From Variovorax jilinensis (GTDB lineage Bacteria > Pseudomonadota > Gammaproteobacteria > Burkholderiales > Burkholderiaceae_C), in assembly GCF_030316885.1 (NCBI RefSeq), contig NZ_JASZYQ010000004.1, forward strand, positions 62,001-126,000: DNA of 64,000 nucleotides, given 5' to 3'. The translations under genes and the position numbers were made by a program. Below, piece by piece: positions 30,341 to 39,599 of this stretch; within the stretch, counting starts at the first letter, position 1; each line of letters opens with the position of its first letter. The notes beneath the pieces are model-generated. The model was not told the origin of the DNA, did no database searches, and saw only the letters and a program-made list of their open reading frames with translations.

Positions 30341-32038
30341 TCACATCTTTTGCGGCGCGCTGACGCCCAGCACGGCGAGGCCATTGTGCAGCACGCGCGC
30401 GGTCGCGGCGACCAGTGCCAGCCGGGCCAGCTTGACCGGCTCCTCGTCGACCAGGATGCGCTCGGCGTCGTAGTAGCTGTGGTAGCTGGCGGCCAGTTCG
30501 CGCAGGTAGAAGGTGACGTCGTGCGGCGCGAAATCCCTGGCGGCGGCGGTCAGCATCTCGGGGTACTTGGCGAGCTGCAGCAGCAGCGCCTGCGAAGCCG
30601 AGCTCTGCAGCGGCGCCAGGTCGACCCCGGCCAGGCTCGCGACATCGCCGCCCCAGGCCGCCAGCACCGAGCAGATGCGCGCATGCGCGTACTGCACGTA
30701 ATAGACCGGGTTGTCGTTGTTCTGCGCCAGCGCGAGATCGATGTCGAAGGTGTATTCGGTATCGGGCTTGCGGCTCAGCAGGAAGAAGCGCACCGCGTCG
30801 GTGCTGGTCCATTCGATCAGGTCGCGCAGCGTGACGTAGCTGCCGGCGCGCTTGCTGATCTTCACTTCCTCGCCGCCGCGCACCACGCGCACCATGGTGT
30901 GGAGCACGTAGTCGGGGTAGCCCGCGGGAATGCCGACGCCGGCCGCCTGCAGCCCGGCGCGCACGCGTGCGATGGTGCCGTGGTGGTCGGTGCCCTGGAT
31001 GTTCACCACCTTGTGGAAGCCGCGCTCCCACTTGGCGATGTGATAGGCGACGTCGGGCACGAAGTAGGTGTAGCTGCCATCGCCCTTGCGCATGACGCGG
31101 TCCTTGTCGTCGCCGTAGTCGGTCGACCTGAGCCACAGCGCGCCGTCCTGCTCGTAGGTCTTGCCGGCATCGACGAGCTTCTGCACCGTGGCCGCGACCC
31201 GGCCGCTGGTGTAGAGGCTGGACTCGAGGTAGTAGTTGTCGAAGCGGACCTGGAAGGCCTGGAGGTCGAGGTCCTGCTCGTGGCGCAGGTAGGCGACCGC
31301 GAACTGGCGGATCGAATCGATGTCGTCGACGTCGCCGCTCGCCGTGTATTCGCGGTCGTCCGACTTCACCGTCTTCTTCGCGAGGAAGTCGGCCGCGATG
31401 TCGGCGATGTACTCGCCGTTGTAGAAGGCCTTGCTGGCCGGATTGTCGGGATCGGTCGGCCAGCAGTCGTCGCCCGGCTTGAAGCCCTTGGCGCGCAGCT
31501 GGGTGCTGGTGGCCAGGGTCTGGATCTGGACGCCGGCGTCGTTGTAATAGAACTCGCGCCAGACCATGTCGCCCTGCGTGGCGAGCAGGTTGCAGATGGC
31601 GTCGCCGAGCGCGGCCTGGCGGCCATGGCCCACGTGCAGCGGGCCGGTCGGGTTGGCCGAGACGAACTCGACCAGCACCCGGTCCTCGCGCGCGGGCTGG
31701 TTGCCGTAGGCGGCGCCGGCGGCCAGCACCTCGCCCACCACCTGCTGGCGGGCCACGGTCTTGAGCCGAATGTTGAGGAAGCCGGGGCCGGCGATCTCGA
31801 CCGTGTCGACCCAGCGCGCGAAGGCCGGCGTGGCCTGCAGCGCGGCAGCCAGCTGCTCGGCCAGCTCGCGTGGCTTGCGCTGCAGCGGCTTGGCCAGCTG
31901 CATGGCGGCGGTGCTGGCGAAATCGCCATGGGCCGCCACCTTGGGCGACTCGAACGCGGCTTTGCTGCCGGCGCCGGGCGAGAGGGATTCGAGCGTGTTC
32001 GCGAGCGCCGCGAGCAGCTCCTGTTTGACCAATAGCAT
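30341..32038 (-). CDS. argS: arginyl-tRNA synthetase
   Basis: Class I synthetase charging tRNA-Arg; cytoplasmic. The 565 residues show the HIGH-like HVGHG in [19 protein letters not shown], the ArgRS KMSKS-equivalent KISKRAG, and the anticodon-binding C-terminal domain ending [10 protein letters not shown]. An N-terminal additional domain of about 110 residues precedes the catalytic core, as in most bacterial ArgRS. Start at [12 protein letters not shown]. The SPOR gene follows after 14 bp; divergent from the psiF-like gene across 129 bp. Confidence 0.97.
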   Translation of the reverse strand: MLLVKQELLAALANTLESLSPGAGSKAAFESPKVAAHGDFASTAAMQLAKPLQRKPRELAEQLAAALQATPAFARWVDTVEIAGPGFLNIRLKTVARQQVVGEVLAAGAAYGNQPAREDRVLVEFVSANPTGPLHVGHGRQAALGDAICNLLATQGDMVWREFYYNDAGVQIQTLATSTQLRAKGFKPGDDCWPTDPDNPASKAFYNGEYIADIAADFLAKKTVKSDDREYTASGDVDDIDSIRQFAVAYLRHEQDLDLQAFQVRFDNYYLESSLYTSGRVAATVQKLVDAGKTYEQDGALWLRSTDYGDDKDRVMRKGDGSYTYFVPDVAYHIAKWERGFHKVVNIQGTDHHGTIARVRAGLQAAGVGIPAGYPDYVLHTMVRVVRGGEEVKISKRAGSYVTLRDLIEWTSTDAVRFFLLSRKPDTEYTFDIDLALAQNNDNPVYYVQYAHARICSVLAAWGGDVASLAGVDLAPLQSSASQALLLQLAKYPEMLTAAARDFAPHDVTFYLRELAASYHSYYDAERILVDEEPVKLARLALVAATARVLHNGLAVLGVSAPQKM

Positions 32039-32167
32039 CCGGGAATTTTACCGGGGGCAAAAGCGCGTCCGTGACGAACGTCATCCAAAGGTTAACGCCG
32101 GCCGTTAGGATGAACGGCCCCGAGGCGGGGAACAACTGTCACAACCACTCTTTCAAGGACTCCCTCC

Positions 32168-32431
32168 ATGTCGAAGAAGCTGATTTCCCTGATGGTTCTG
32201 GGCGCCTGCCTGTCCTTCGGCGCCCAGGCTCAAACCTGCGATGCCATGGCCGCGGAGAAGAAGCTCAGCGGAGCTGCAAAGACCAGCTTCGTGACCAAGT
32301 GCGAAAAGGACGCTGCCGCTTCCGCCGCACCGGCCTGCGCCGCCAAGGCGATCGACAAGAACGGCAAGGCGCTCGCCGGTGCCGCCAAGACCAGCTTCAT
32401 GAAGAAGTGCGAGGCCGACGCAAAGGGCTAG
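32168..32431 (+). CDS. PsiF-repeat family secreted protein
   Basis: An 87-residue exported protein with a signal peptide (residues 1 to about 21, MSKKLISLMVLGACLSFGAQ). The mature part carries two PsiF-type repeats, each ending LSGAAKTSFVTKC or LAGAAKTSFMKKC; the conserved Cys may form disulfides in the periplasm. E. coli psiF is phosphate-starvation inducible, but a full Pho box is not visible here. Function unknown. Divergent from argS and convergent with the DUF2214 gene. Confidence 0.85.
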   Translation: MSKKLISLMVLGACLSFGAQAQTCDAMAAEKKLSGAAKTSFVTKCEKDAAASAAPACAAKAIDKNGKALAGAAKTSFMKKCEADAKG

Positions 32432-32525
32432 CTCGCCCCCAGGTCGGGCTCACTTCGTGTAGCCCGCCCACCCCCGACCGGGGGCGATACCAGCGGCCCG
32501 GCGAAGCCGGTTCCGCGGTATCCCT
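32432..32525. repeat. dispersed GC-rich hairpin element, copy A
   Basis: Intergenic stretch between psiF-like and DUF2214 (convergent). It shares with 54310-54402 the order CTCGCCCCCAGGT, CACTTCGTGT, a CCCCC/GGGGG hairpin, ACCAGCGGCCCGGC and GCCGGTTCCGCGGT. The tandem array at 44212-44477 is looser but has the same plan. Possibly a terminator or a mobile intergenic repeat. Confidence 0.6.
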
Positions 32526-32535
32526 GGACCGAGAG

Positions 32536-32991
32536 CTACTTGCCGTAGCCCCTGGCCATGAACACGGCCGCGAGCGGGATCACCGCGATCAGGTGGGCCT
32601 GGATCATGACCAGCTTGCGGGTCTTGCGGATCTCGGCTTCGGCGGGCAGCGTGCCGTTCGCGCGCACGGCCTTGCGCCAGCGCATGTAGGTCAGGGTCGG
32701 AAAGATCGATATCACGCCGATCACGATGAAGAGCGTGAGCTTCACGTGCAGCAGGGGGTTGGTCCAGTACCAGGCCGTGCCCTTGACGCCCCACCAGGTG
32801 CGCGCCACGCCGGTCGCGAGCACGGCGATCGCGGCGATGCCGTAGACCATGTCGACTTTGGCCAGCCGCTCGACCACCTTCGGATTGAGCCATTCGACCC
32901 GGCACAGCGCGGCCTCGCTGGCGATGAAGACCACCATCGTGAGGATGGCCAGGATGTGCAGGTAGGCGAGGATGGCTTCGAACGCGGTCAT
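32536..32991 (-). CDS. DUF2214 family membrane protein
   Basis: A 151-residue protein with four hydrophobic helices (about 5-25, 48-64, 79-99 and 127-147), matching the DUF2214 family. Its function is not established. MTAFEAILAYLHILAILTMV is the characteristic start. The ATG overlaps the stop of the upstream LysR-type gene by four bases, so the two are coupled on the minus strand. No obvious catalytic motif. Confidence 0.85.
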   Translation of the reverse strand: MTAFEAILAYLHILAILTMVVFIASEAALCRVEWLNPKVVERLAKVDMVYGIAAIAVLATGVARTWWGVKGTAWYWTNPLLHVKLTLFIVIGVISIFPTLTYMRWRKAVRANGTLPAEAEIRKTRKLVMIQAHLIAVIPLAAVFMARGYGK

Positions 32992-33956
32992 CGTGGGGAT
33001 TCCTTCTTCTCGTCGGGCGCGGGCGCTGCCATTGTGCCGCCGCCCCAGAACTCGGGCCGCGCGTACTGGGCCTTGAGGAAATCGAGCCAGAGGCGCACGC
33101 GCAGCGGCAGGTGCTTGCGCTGCGGGAACACCGCGTAGATGCCGTTCGGCGGCGCCGCGAAGTCGTCGAGCAGCGGCACCAAGAGGCCGGCGTCGATCTC
33201 GGCCTCGACCTCCCAGGTGCTGCGCCAGGCGATGCCATGGCCGGCCAGGCACCAGTCGTGCAGCACCTGGCCGTCCGAGCAGTCGAGCGGGCCCGTGGGC
33301 TTGAGATGGATCACCTCGCGCTCGCCATCCGCGCCCGGCACGCCGAAGGCCCAGCCGCGCGTCTGCGAGGCATCGCTCGACAGGCTCAGGCAGGCGAAGC
33401 GCGCCAGCTCGCCCGGATGGCGCGGCGCGCCGTGGCGACGCACGAAGTCCGGCGTGGCGACGCAGCGGCGCCGGTTGTCGGCCAGCCGCAGGCTCACGAG
33501 CGAGGAATCGGGCAGGTCGCCCACCCGCACCGCGCAATCGAAGCTCTCGCCCGCCATGTCGACCAGCCGATCGCTGAGGTTCAGCGAGATCGTGACCTCC
33601 GGATGCAGCTCGTGGAAGCGCGGCACCAGCGGCGCCACGTGGCGGCGTCCGAAGCCGGCCGGCGCGGTCACACGCAGGTGGCCGCTGGCCTTGATCCCGC
33701 CCGCGCTCACGCTGGCCTCGGCATTGGCAAGCTCGACCAGCAGGCGCTGGCAGTCCTCGAGGAAGGCGCTGCCCTCGTGCGTGAGCGCGATGCGCCGCGT
33801 GGTCCGCACCAGGAGCTTGACGCCCAGCCGCTCCTCGAGCGCATCGATGCGGCGCCCGATGATCGCGGGCGCCACGCCCTCGGCCTTGGCCGCCGCGGTC
33901 AGGCTGCCGCGGGCGGCGATCGCGACGAAGGATTCGAGCTGCTTGAGGCGGTCCAT
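32988..33956 (-). CDS. LysR-family transcriptional regulator
   Basis: A 322-residue LTTR with the N-terminal winged HTH (residues 1-60; FVAIAARGSLTAAAKAEGVA and the recognition helix AIIGRRIDALEERLG) and a type-2 periplasmic-binding-protein effector domain (about 90-295). The tail is extended with GGGTMAAPAPDEKKE. It overlaps the downstream DUF2214 gene by 4 bp and sits 6 bp after the CoA-transferase gene. It may regulate the CoA-transferase/lyase pair (inference). The effector is unknown. Confidence 0.9.
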   Translation of the reverse strand: MDRLKQLESFVAIAARGSLTAAAKAEGVAPAIIGRRIDALEERLGVKLLVRTTRRIALTHEGSAFLEDCQRLLVELANAEASVSAGGIKASGHLRVTAPAGFGRRHVAPLVPRFHELHPEVTISLNLSDRLVDMAGESFDCAVRVGDLPDSSLVSLRLADNRRRCVATPDFVRRHGAPRHPGELARFACLSLSSDASQTRGWAFGVPGADGEREVIHLKPTGPLDCSDGQVLHDWCLAGHGIAWRSTWEVEAEIDAGLLVPLLDDFAAPPNGIYAVFPQRKHLPLRVRLWLDFLKAQYARPEFWGGGTMAAPAPDEKKESPR

Positions 33957-33962
33957 CGGCCG

Positions 33963-35171
33963 TCAGGCAGGCTGGTCCGGATCGCCGGCGACGACGCGCT
34001 GGCGCCTGAGCGCGTCGATCTGCGCCGCGTCGTAGCCGGCTTCCGTCAGCAGTGCGACGGTGTGCTCGCCCAGCAGCGGCGGCTGCAGCCGTATGCCCGG
34101 GCGCTCGCCGCCGAGCGTGAAGGGCATCAGCGGCACCTTCGAGCGGCTGCCGTCGTTCATGCGCACCGGCGCCAGGCCACCGGTGGCGTTGAGGTGCGGG
34201 TCGTCGAACAGGTCCTGGGGCCGGGTGATCGGTGCGAACGGCAGCTCGTTGCGCTCGAACACCTCGCTGAGCTCGGCCGCGCTGCGCCCCGCGACATGCG
34301 AGCGCAGCAGCGGCATCATCCAGTCGCGCGCGAGCACGCGGTCGTTGTTGGTCGCCAGGCGCGGGTCGGCCAGCATCTGCTCGAGTCCGAAGGCCTTGCA
34401 GAAGATCGCCCACTGCTTGTCGCTGACGGCCGCCAGGAAGATCTGCTCGCCGTCCTTCACGGTGAAGACGTCGTAGACGCCCCAGGCCGAGATGCGGCTC
34501 GGCATCGGGTCGGCGGCGCGGCCCGTGGCGGCGAACTGCATCATGTGCTGCGCCACGAGGAAGATGTTGTTCTCGAACAGCGCCGACTGGACCTCGCAGC
34601 CCTCGCCGGTCTGCTCGCGCTGGCGCAGCGCGGCCATGGCGCCGATGGCGCCGAACATGCCGCCCATGATGTCGTTGACGCTGGTGCCCGCGCGCAGCGG
34701 ATCGCCCGCGCGGCCGGTCATGTAGGCCAGGCCGCCCATCATCTGCACCACCTCGTCGAGCGCGGTGCGATGGTCGTAGGGACCGGGCAGGAAGCCCTTG
34801 TGGCTGACGTAGATCAGGCGCGGGTCGCGCTGGCGCAGCGTCTCGTAATCGAGGCCCAGCTTCTTCATCGTGCCGGGCTTGAAGTTCTCGCTCACGATGT
34901 CGGCGGTCGCGATGAGCCGCAATGCGGCCTCGACGCCGGCGGGCTGCTTGAGGTCGAGCGCGATGCTCTTCTTGTTGCGGTTGAAGGTCGGGAAGAAGCC
35001 GGCGCCCGAACCGAGCAGGCGGCGCGTGTTGTCGCCATCGATCGGCTCGACCTTGATGACCTCGGCGCCGAGGTCGCCCAGCAGCATGCCGCAGGTCGGC
35101 CCCATCACCATGTGGGTGAATTCGACGACGCGCACGCCCGCGTAGGGCAACGGAGGCCTGGTTTCAGACAT
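33963..35171 (-). CDS. CaiB/BaiF-family (type III) CoA-transferase
   Basis: A 402-residue type III CoA-transferase that moves CoA between acids through an aspartyl-CoA intermediate. The catalytic Asp is probably Asp139 in RTALDEVVQMMGGLAYMTG; the family's GDLGAEVIKVE (32-42) and NRNKKSIALDL are present. Acid specificity is not predictable. It overlaps the HMG-CoA-lyase-like gene upstream by 8 bp, which suggests that the product of one enzyme is used by the other. Cytoplasmic, no membrane segment. Confidence 0.88.
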   Translation of the reverse strand: MSETRPPLPYAGVRVVEFTHMVMGPTCGMLLGDLGAEVIKVEPIDGDNTRRLLGSGAGFFPTFNRNKKSIALDLKQPAGVEAALRLIATADIVSENFKPGTMKKLGLDYETLRQRDPRLIYVSHKGFLPGPYDHRTALDEVVQMMGGLAYMTGRAGDPLRAGTSVNDIMGGMFGAIGAMAALRQREQTGEGCEVQSALFENNIFLVAQHMMQFAATGRAADPMPSRISAWGVYDVFTVKDGEQIFLAAVSDKQWAIFCKAFGLEQMLADPRLATNNDRVLARDWMMPLLRSHVAGRSAAELSEVFERNELPFAPITRPQDLFDDPHLNATGGLAPVRMNDGSRSKVPLMPFTLGGERPGIRLQPPLLGEHTVALLTEAGYDAAQIDALRRQRVVAGDPDQPA

Positions 35172-36099
35172 GGAACTTTTCCTGGCGGAAGCCCTTGGGC
35201 AGGCCGGCCTCGGGCGTCATCCCGTAGACCGGTTCGCTCGGCAGGCCCGCGATGAGCGGCGCGCGCGCCGCGATGAGGCGTTCGAGGTCGATGCCGGTGG
35301 CGACACCCATGGCCTCGAACATGAAGACCAGGTCCTCGGTGACGACGTTGCCCGAGGCGCCCGGCGCGTAGGGGCAACCGCCGAGGCCGCCCAGCGAGGC
35401 GTCGAAGGTGCGCACGCCCTCCTCGTAGGCCGCGAGACAGTTGGCCAGGCCCAGGCCGCGCGTGTTGTGCATGTGGGCGGCGCCGGCCTTGTCGCCGAGC
35501 TCGGCGCGCAGGCGCCTGAAGAGACGCCGCACCTGGGCCGGGTTGGCGTAGCCGACGGTGTCCGACAGGCCGGACTCGTCGGCGCCCGCGGCCACGCACT
35601 GCACCGCGAGCCGGATCACCTCGTCCTCGGGCACCTCGCCCTGCAGCGTGCAGCCGAAGGCGGTGGAGATGCCGGCCTCGAGCTTCACGTGGGGCGCGCT
35701 CGCATGGCGCAGCTCGGAGATGGCGCGCACCTCCTCGACCATCTCTTCGCGCGTCTTGCGCACGTTGGCCAGCGAATGGGCCGCGCTGGCCGACACCGGC
35801 ATCGTCAGCTTGTGGACGCCGGCCGCGAGCGCGGCCTCGGCGCCGCGCCGGTTCGGCACCAGCGCCATCACGACGAGGCCCGGCAGCGTGATCGCGTGGC
35901 GCACCACCTCCGCGGCATCGGCCATCTGCGGAAGCAGCCGCGCCGGCACGAAGGATGCGACCTCGATCTCGCGCACCCCCGCAGCGTGCAGGGCATCGAT
36001 CCAGCGCAGCTTGTGCGCCGTGGGCATGGTGGCCGCCACGGACTGCAGGCCGTCACGCGGGCCGACCTCGCTGATCAGCACTTCGGGCTCGGATGCCAT
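35164..36099 (-). CDS. hydroxymethylglutaryl-CoA lyase-like protein
   Basis: A 311-residue DRE-TIM metallolyase of the HMGL family. The motif EVGPRDGLQ (11-19) carries the catalytic Arg15 and metal ligand Asp16; the HxHN-type HMHNTRGLGLAN follows, and the loop GGCPYAPGASGN carries the flexible-lid Cys typical of HMG-CoA lyases. It would cleave HMG-CoA or a related 3-hydroxy-3-methylacyl-CoA to acetoacetate or pyruvate plus acetyl-CoA. Paired with a CoA-transferase, so it probably acts on an acid activated by that enzyme. ATG at 36099; a longer in-frame form is not supported. Confidence 0.88.
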   Translation of the reverse strand: MASEPEVLISEVGPRDGLQSVAATMPTAHKLRWIDALHAAGVREIEVASFVPARLLPQMADAAEVVRHAITLPGLVVMALVPNRRGAEAALAAGVHKLTMPVSASAAHSLANVRKTREEMVEEVRAISELRHASAPHVKLEAGISTAFGCTLQGEVPEDEVIRLAVQCVAAGADESGLSDTVGYANPAQVRRLFRRLRAELGDKAGAAHMHNTRGLGLANCLAAYEEGVRTFDASLGGLGGCPYAPGASGNVVTEDLVFMFEAMGVATGIDLERLIAARAPLIAGLPSEPVYGMTPEAGLPKGFRQEKFHV

Positions 36100-36302
36100 C
36101 GGTTGTCTCCAGGTTTTGCGCTCGGAATTGTCGCCTGGGCGTCGCGGCTGCAAGATGGAGGTCCGGCATGCCTGCCGGGTCTGAAGCTTGCAGCGGATGC
36201 CAGGCGGCGCCTCGTCGCGCACGCCGGCGGTGCAGGCCTTTTCTCGATCCCATTCCGCGAATTACCATCATTCAGGTCACTGATTAAACCCAATCCCGGT
36301 AA

Positions 36303-36321
36303 ATACTGATCAGTGAAGTAT
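36303..36321. promoter_or_regulatory. palindromic candidate operator upstream of glcB
   Basis: A perfect 10-bp palindrome ACTGATCAGT (36305-36314) lies inside a longer inverted repeat ATACT...AGTAT (36303-36321), 50 to 68 bases before the glcB start. No regulator is assigned, and no clear promoter is seen. Confidence 0.35.
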
Positions 36322-36370
36322 GGAATAAAGTAGCACGCTTGCACGCATTCCTTCCAGGAGAACAGAACCC

Positions 36371-38548
36371 ATGACCGCCCGCACCTCCGTCCACGGCCTC
36401 CAGGTCGCCACCGAACTGCACCAGTTCATCGAACAGCAGGTCCTGCCCGCCACCGGCGTGGCCAGCGACGTGTTCTGGAAGGGCTTCGACGCCATCGTGA
36501 GCGAATTCGCTCCGAAGAACGTGGCGCTGCTGGCCGAGCGCGACCGCCTGCAGGCCGAGATGGACGCCTGGCACAAGGCGCATCCGGGCCCGATCACCGA
36601 CATGCCGGCCTACCGCGCATTTCTCGAGTCGACCGGCTATCTGCTGCCGCAGCCCAAGGACGTGCAGACCACCACCGCCAACGTCGATGCCGAGCTCGCA
36701 CTGCAGGCCGGTCCGCAGCTCGTGGTGCCGATCCTCAATGCACGCTATGCGCTCAATGCCGCCAACGCGCGCTGGGGCTCGCTCTACGACGCGCTCTACG
36801 GCACCGACGCGATCCCCGAGACCGGCGGCGCGGAAAAGGGCAAGGGCTACAACCCGGCGCGCGGCGCCAAGGTGATCGAGTTCGCGCGCAACGTGCTGGA
36901 CCAGGCCGTGCCGCTCGAGAACGGCTCGCACAAGATGGCGACCGGCTACAAGGTCGAGCATGGCAAGCTGGTCGTGGCGCTGCAGAGCAGCAGCACCGGC
37001 CTCAAGGACCCGTCGCAGTTCATCGGCTACACCGGCGAGGCGGCGGCGCCGAAGTCGGTGCTGCTCAAGCACAACGGCATCCACCTCGACATCCAGATCG
37101 ACCGCTCGACCGCGATCGGCAAGAGCGATGCCGCAGGCGTCAGCGACGTGGTGCTCGAAGCGGCGCTGTCGACCATCCTCGACCTCGAGGATTCGGTGGC
37201 GGTGGTCGACGCGGCCGACAAGGTGCTCGCCTATTCGAACTGGCTCGGCATCCTGCAGGGCACGCTGACCGAGGAAGTCGCCAAGGGCGGCAAGACCTTC
37301 ACGCGCGGCCTCAACCCCGACCGCGAATACACGGGCGCCGACGGCCAGCCGGTCAAGCTGCACGGCCGTTCGCTGATGTTCGTGCGCAATGTCGGCCACC
37401 TGATGACCAACCCCGCGATCCTCTACGCCGACGGCAAGGAGATTCCCGAAGGCATCATGGACGCGGTCATCACGACCACCATCGCGACCGTCGACCTGAA
37501 GCGCCGCGGCAACTCGCGCACCGGCAGCGTCTACATCGTCAAGCCCAAGATGCACGGCCCGGCCGAGGTCGCCTTCGCGAGCGCGCTGTTCGGCGCGGTC
37601 GAGAATGTGCTGGGCCTGCCGGCCAACACCGTCAAGCTGGGCATCATGGACGAGGAGCGCCGCACCAGCATCAACCTCAAGGCCTGCATCGCCGAGGCCG
37701 CCGCGCGCGTGGCCTTCATCAACACCGGCTTCCTCGACCGCACCGGCGACGAGATGCACACCGCGATGCAGGCCGGCCCGATGCTGCGCAAGGGCGACAT
37801 GAAGGCCACGCCGTGGATCCAGGCCTACGAGAAGAACAACGTGCTGGTCGGCCTCTCGTGCGGCCTGCGCGGCAAGGCCCAGATCGGCAAGGGCATGTGG
37901 GCCATGCCCGACCTGATGCACGCGATGCTCGAGCAGAAGATCGCCCATCCCAAGGCCGGCGCCAACACCGCCTGGGTGCCTTCGCCCACCGCCGCGACGC
38001 TGCACGCGCTGCACTACCACCAGGTCAGCGTGGCCGACGTGCAGAAGGAACTCGAGAAGATCGACGCCAACGCCGAGCGCGACAACATCCTGAACGGCCT
38101 GCTGCAGGTGCCGGTGGCGCCCAAGGCCGACTGGAGCGAAGCCGACCGCCAGCAGGAGCTCGACAACAACGTGCAGGGCATCCTGGGCTACGTGGTGCGC
38201 TGGGTCGACCAGGGCGTCGGCTGCTCGAAGGTGCCCGACATCCATGACGTCGGCCTGATGGAAGACCGCGCCACGCTGCGCATCTCGAGCCAGCACATCG
38301 CCAACTGGCTGCTGCACGGCATCGTGACCAGGGACCAGGTCAACGCCACCTTCGAGCGCATGGCGGCGGTGGTCGACGCGCAGAACGCGGGCGATGCGCT
38401 CTACCAGAAGATGGCCGGCAACTTCGCGACCTCGGCCGCGTACAAGGCGGCGCAGGACCTGGTGTTCAAGGGCATCGAGCAGCCCAGCGGCTACACCGAG
38501 CCGCTGCTGCACGCCTGGCGCTTGAAGGTCAAGGCGGGCACGGCCTGA
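36371..38548 (+). CDS. glcB: malate synthase G
   Basis: Condenses glyoxylate with acetyl-CoA to malate in the glyoxylate bypass or glycolate use. The 725-residue length identifies isoform G rather than the shorter A form. Family sequences include [39 protein letters not shown] and the [20 protein letters not shown] stretch, which bear the substrate-binding and metal-binding acidic residues. ATG preceded by AGGAG. Followed by a strong hairpin terminator. Its upstream 271-bp gap holds only the palindrome noted; no other gene is seen there. Confidence 0.97.
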   Translation: MTARTSVHGLQVATELHQFIEQQVLPATGVASDVFWKGFDAIVSEFAPKNVALLAERDRLQAEMDAWHKAHPGPITDMPAYRAFLESTGYLLPQPKDVQTTTANVDAELALQAGPQLVVPILNARYALNAANARWGSLYDALYGTDAIPETGGAEKGKGYNPARGAKVIEFARNVLDQAVPLENGSHKMATGYKVEHGKLVVALQSSSTGLKDPSQFIGYTGEAAAPKSVLLKHNGIHLDIQIDRSTAIGKSDAAGVSDVVLEAALSTILDLEDSVAVVDAADKVLAYSNWLGILQGTLTEEVAKGGKTFTRGLNPDREYTGADGQPVKLHGRSLMFVRNVGHLMTNPAILYADGKEIPEGIMDAVITTTIATVDLKRRGNSRTGSVYIVKPKMHGPAEVAFASALFGAVENVLGLPANTVKLGIMDEERRTSINLKACIAEAAARVAFINTGFLDRTGDEMHTAMQAGPMLRKGDMKATPWIQAYEKNNVLVGLSCGLRGKAQIGKGMWAMPDLMHAMLEQKIAHPKAGANTAWVPSPTAATLHALHYHQVSVADVQKELEKIDANAERDNILNGLLQVPVAPKADWSEADRQQELDNNVQGILGYVVRWVDQGVGCSKVPDIHDVGLMEDRATLRISSQHIANWLLHGIVTRDQVNATFERMAAVVDAQNAGDALYQKMAGNFATSAAYKAAQDLVFKGIEQPSGYTEPLLHAWRLKVKAGTA

Positions 38549-38570
38549 TCCTTTCGTTCCCTTGAATCGG

Positions 38571-38596
38571 AAAACGGCGCCCTGGGCGCCGTTTTT
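38571..38596. terminator. rho-independent terminator after glcB
   Basis: An 11-bp stem AAAACGGCGCC / GGCGCCGTTTT with a 3-base loop, followed by a T-run, lies 23 bp after the glcB stop. The stem is flanked by A-run and T-run, so it can also end transcription from the convergent ProQ-type gene at 38620. Confidence 0.85.
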
Positions 38597-38619
38597 CCTT
38601 TGTCGCGCAGCCGCTATAG

Positions 38620-39507
38620 CTACTTCAGGGTTCGCGCCACTTCCCGCGGGTCCATCCCGTACATCTCGGCGAACTCCGCCACGCTGCGGCCGCTGGCCTC
38701 GAAGGCGCGCTGCAGCGCCTCGCGCTTGGCGGTGCGCGCGCCGACCTCGGCGAAGGCCTCGTCGAGCACCGCGTTGGTGATTTCGTCGCTGGTGCGCACG
38801 GCCAGCACGTAGTCCTCGCGCGTGAGTCCCGAGGCCTCGATGGCGTCCACGAGGCGGGCGCGCAGCTTCGGCCGCAGGTCTTCCTGCGTGCGCGCCTGGC
38901 GGCGCCGGAACACCTCCAGGATCGCGTGATGCACATGCTCGGGCGCGACGTCCTCGACCGGCACGCCGTTCAGGTCGTGGCGCTTGTCACCCGCCGCCAC
39001 CGCATCGAGGTAGCGCGTCGAACGTGCATGCAGGCCGAGCGCGATCTTGAGGTCTTCCTTCTTGAAGTCGTCCGGGTGCAGCGCCAGCAACTCCTGGTAG
39101 ACGCCGAGCTTGAGCGGGCGGAAGCGGGCGCCGAACATCTTCGGGTAGAGCGTGAACAGCTTCTCGAGCACGGCATTGGCACCGGCCTTGCCGCGCGAGC
39201 GCTGGCCCTGGCGCGATTCGGGGCCGCCGGCGGGCGCCTGGGCCGAGCCGTCGCCGGGCGCCGCGTCGGCACCGGCACCGGCCTCGGGCCTGGCGTCGGC
39301 ACCGGCCCTGCCGCCCGAACGCGGCCGGCGGCGGCCACGTCGGCCTTCGCGCGGTGCAGTGGCGGCTTCGGGCGTGGCTTCGGACGTGTCTTCGGGCGCG
39401 GTTTCAGGCGCGGCAGGGGGCGTCTGCTCCGGCACGGCGGTCGGCGCGGAAGCGGCAGATTCGGCGGGCGCCTCGGCTGCGGGGAGTGTCTCTGGGGTCG
39501 GGTTCAT
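38620..39507 (-). CDS. ProQ/FinO-domain RNA chaperone
   Basis: A 295-residue protein with a long disordered N-terminal half (about 1-110; Ala/Pro/Glu-rich, then basic [14 protein letters not shown]) and a ProQ/FinO domain (about 111-215; LEKLFTLYPKMFGARFRPLK, KLGVYQELLALHP, KIALGLHARSTRYLDAVAAG, HHAILEVFRRR). FinO-type domains bind structured small RNAs and mRNA 3' ends (family knowledge). The C-terminal extension (215-295) does not match a domain I know. Named ProQ-like by domain; the E. coli Tudor part is not apparent. Convergent with glcB over the terminator. Confidence 0.85.
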   Translation of the reverse strand: MNPTPETLPAAEAPAESAASAPTAVPEQTPPAAPETAPEDTSEATPEAATAPREGRRGRRRPRSGGRAGADARPEAGAGADAAPGDGSAQAPAGGPESRQGQRSRGKAGANAVLEKLFTLYPKMFGARFRPLKLGVYQELLALHPDDFKKEDLKIALGLHARSTRYLDAVAAGDKRHDLNGVPVEDVAPEHVHHAILEVFRRRQARTQEDLRPKLRARLVDAIEASGLTREDYVLAVRTSDEITNAVLDEAFAEVGARTAKREALQRAFEASGRSVAEFAEMYGMDPREVARTLK

Positions 39508-39599
39508 CGGCAGGTGGGTCAGCGAAAGCGGGCGGCCGTGACGGCCGCGGAATGGCGCCTACTGTAATGCCCTCGCATCGCGGCGCTCCCAGGGCGGCT

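Noticed and set aside
32136..32142. CTGTCAC half-site before the PsiF-like gene
   Set aside because: A Pho box needs two direct repeats 11 bp apart; the second half is poor, and the site is too close to the start codon for activation.
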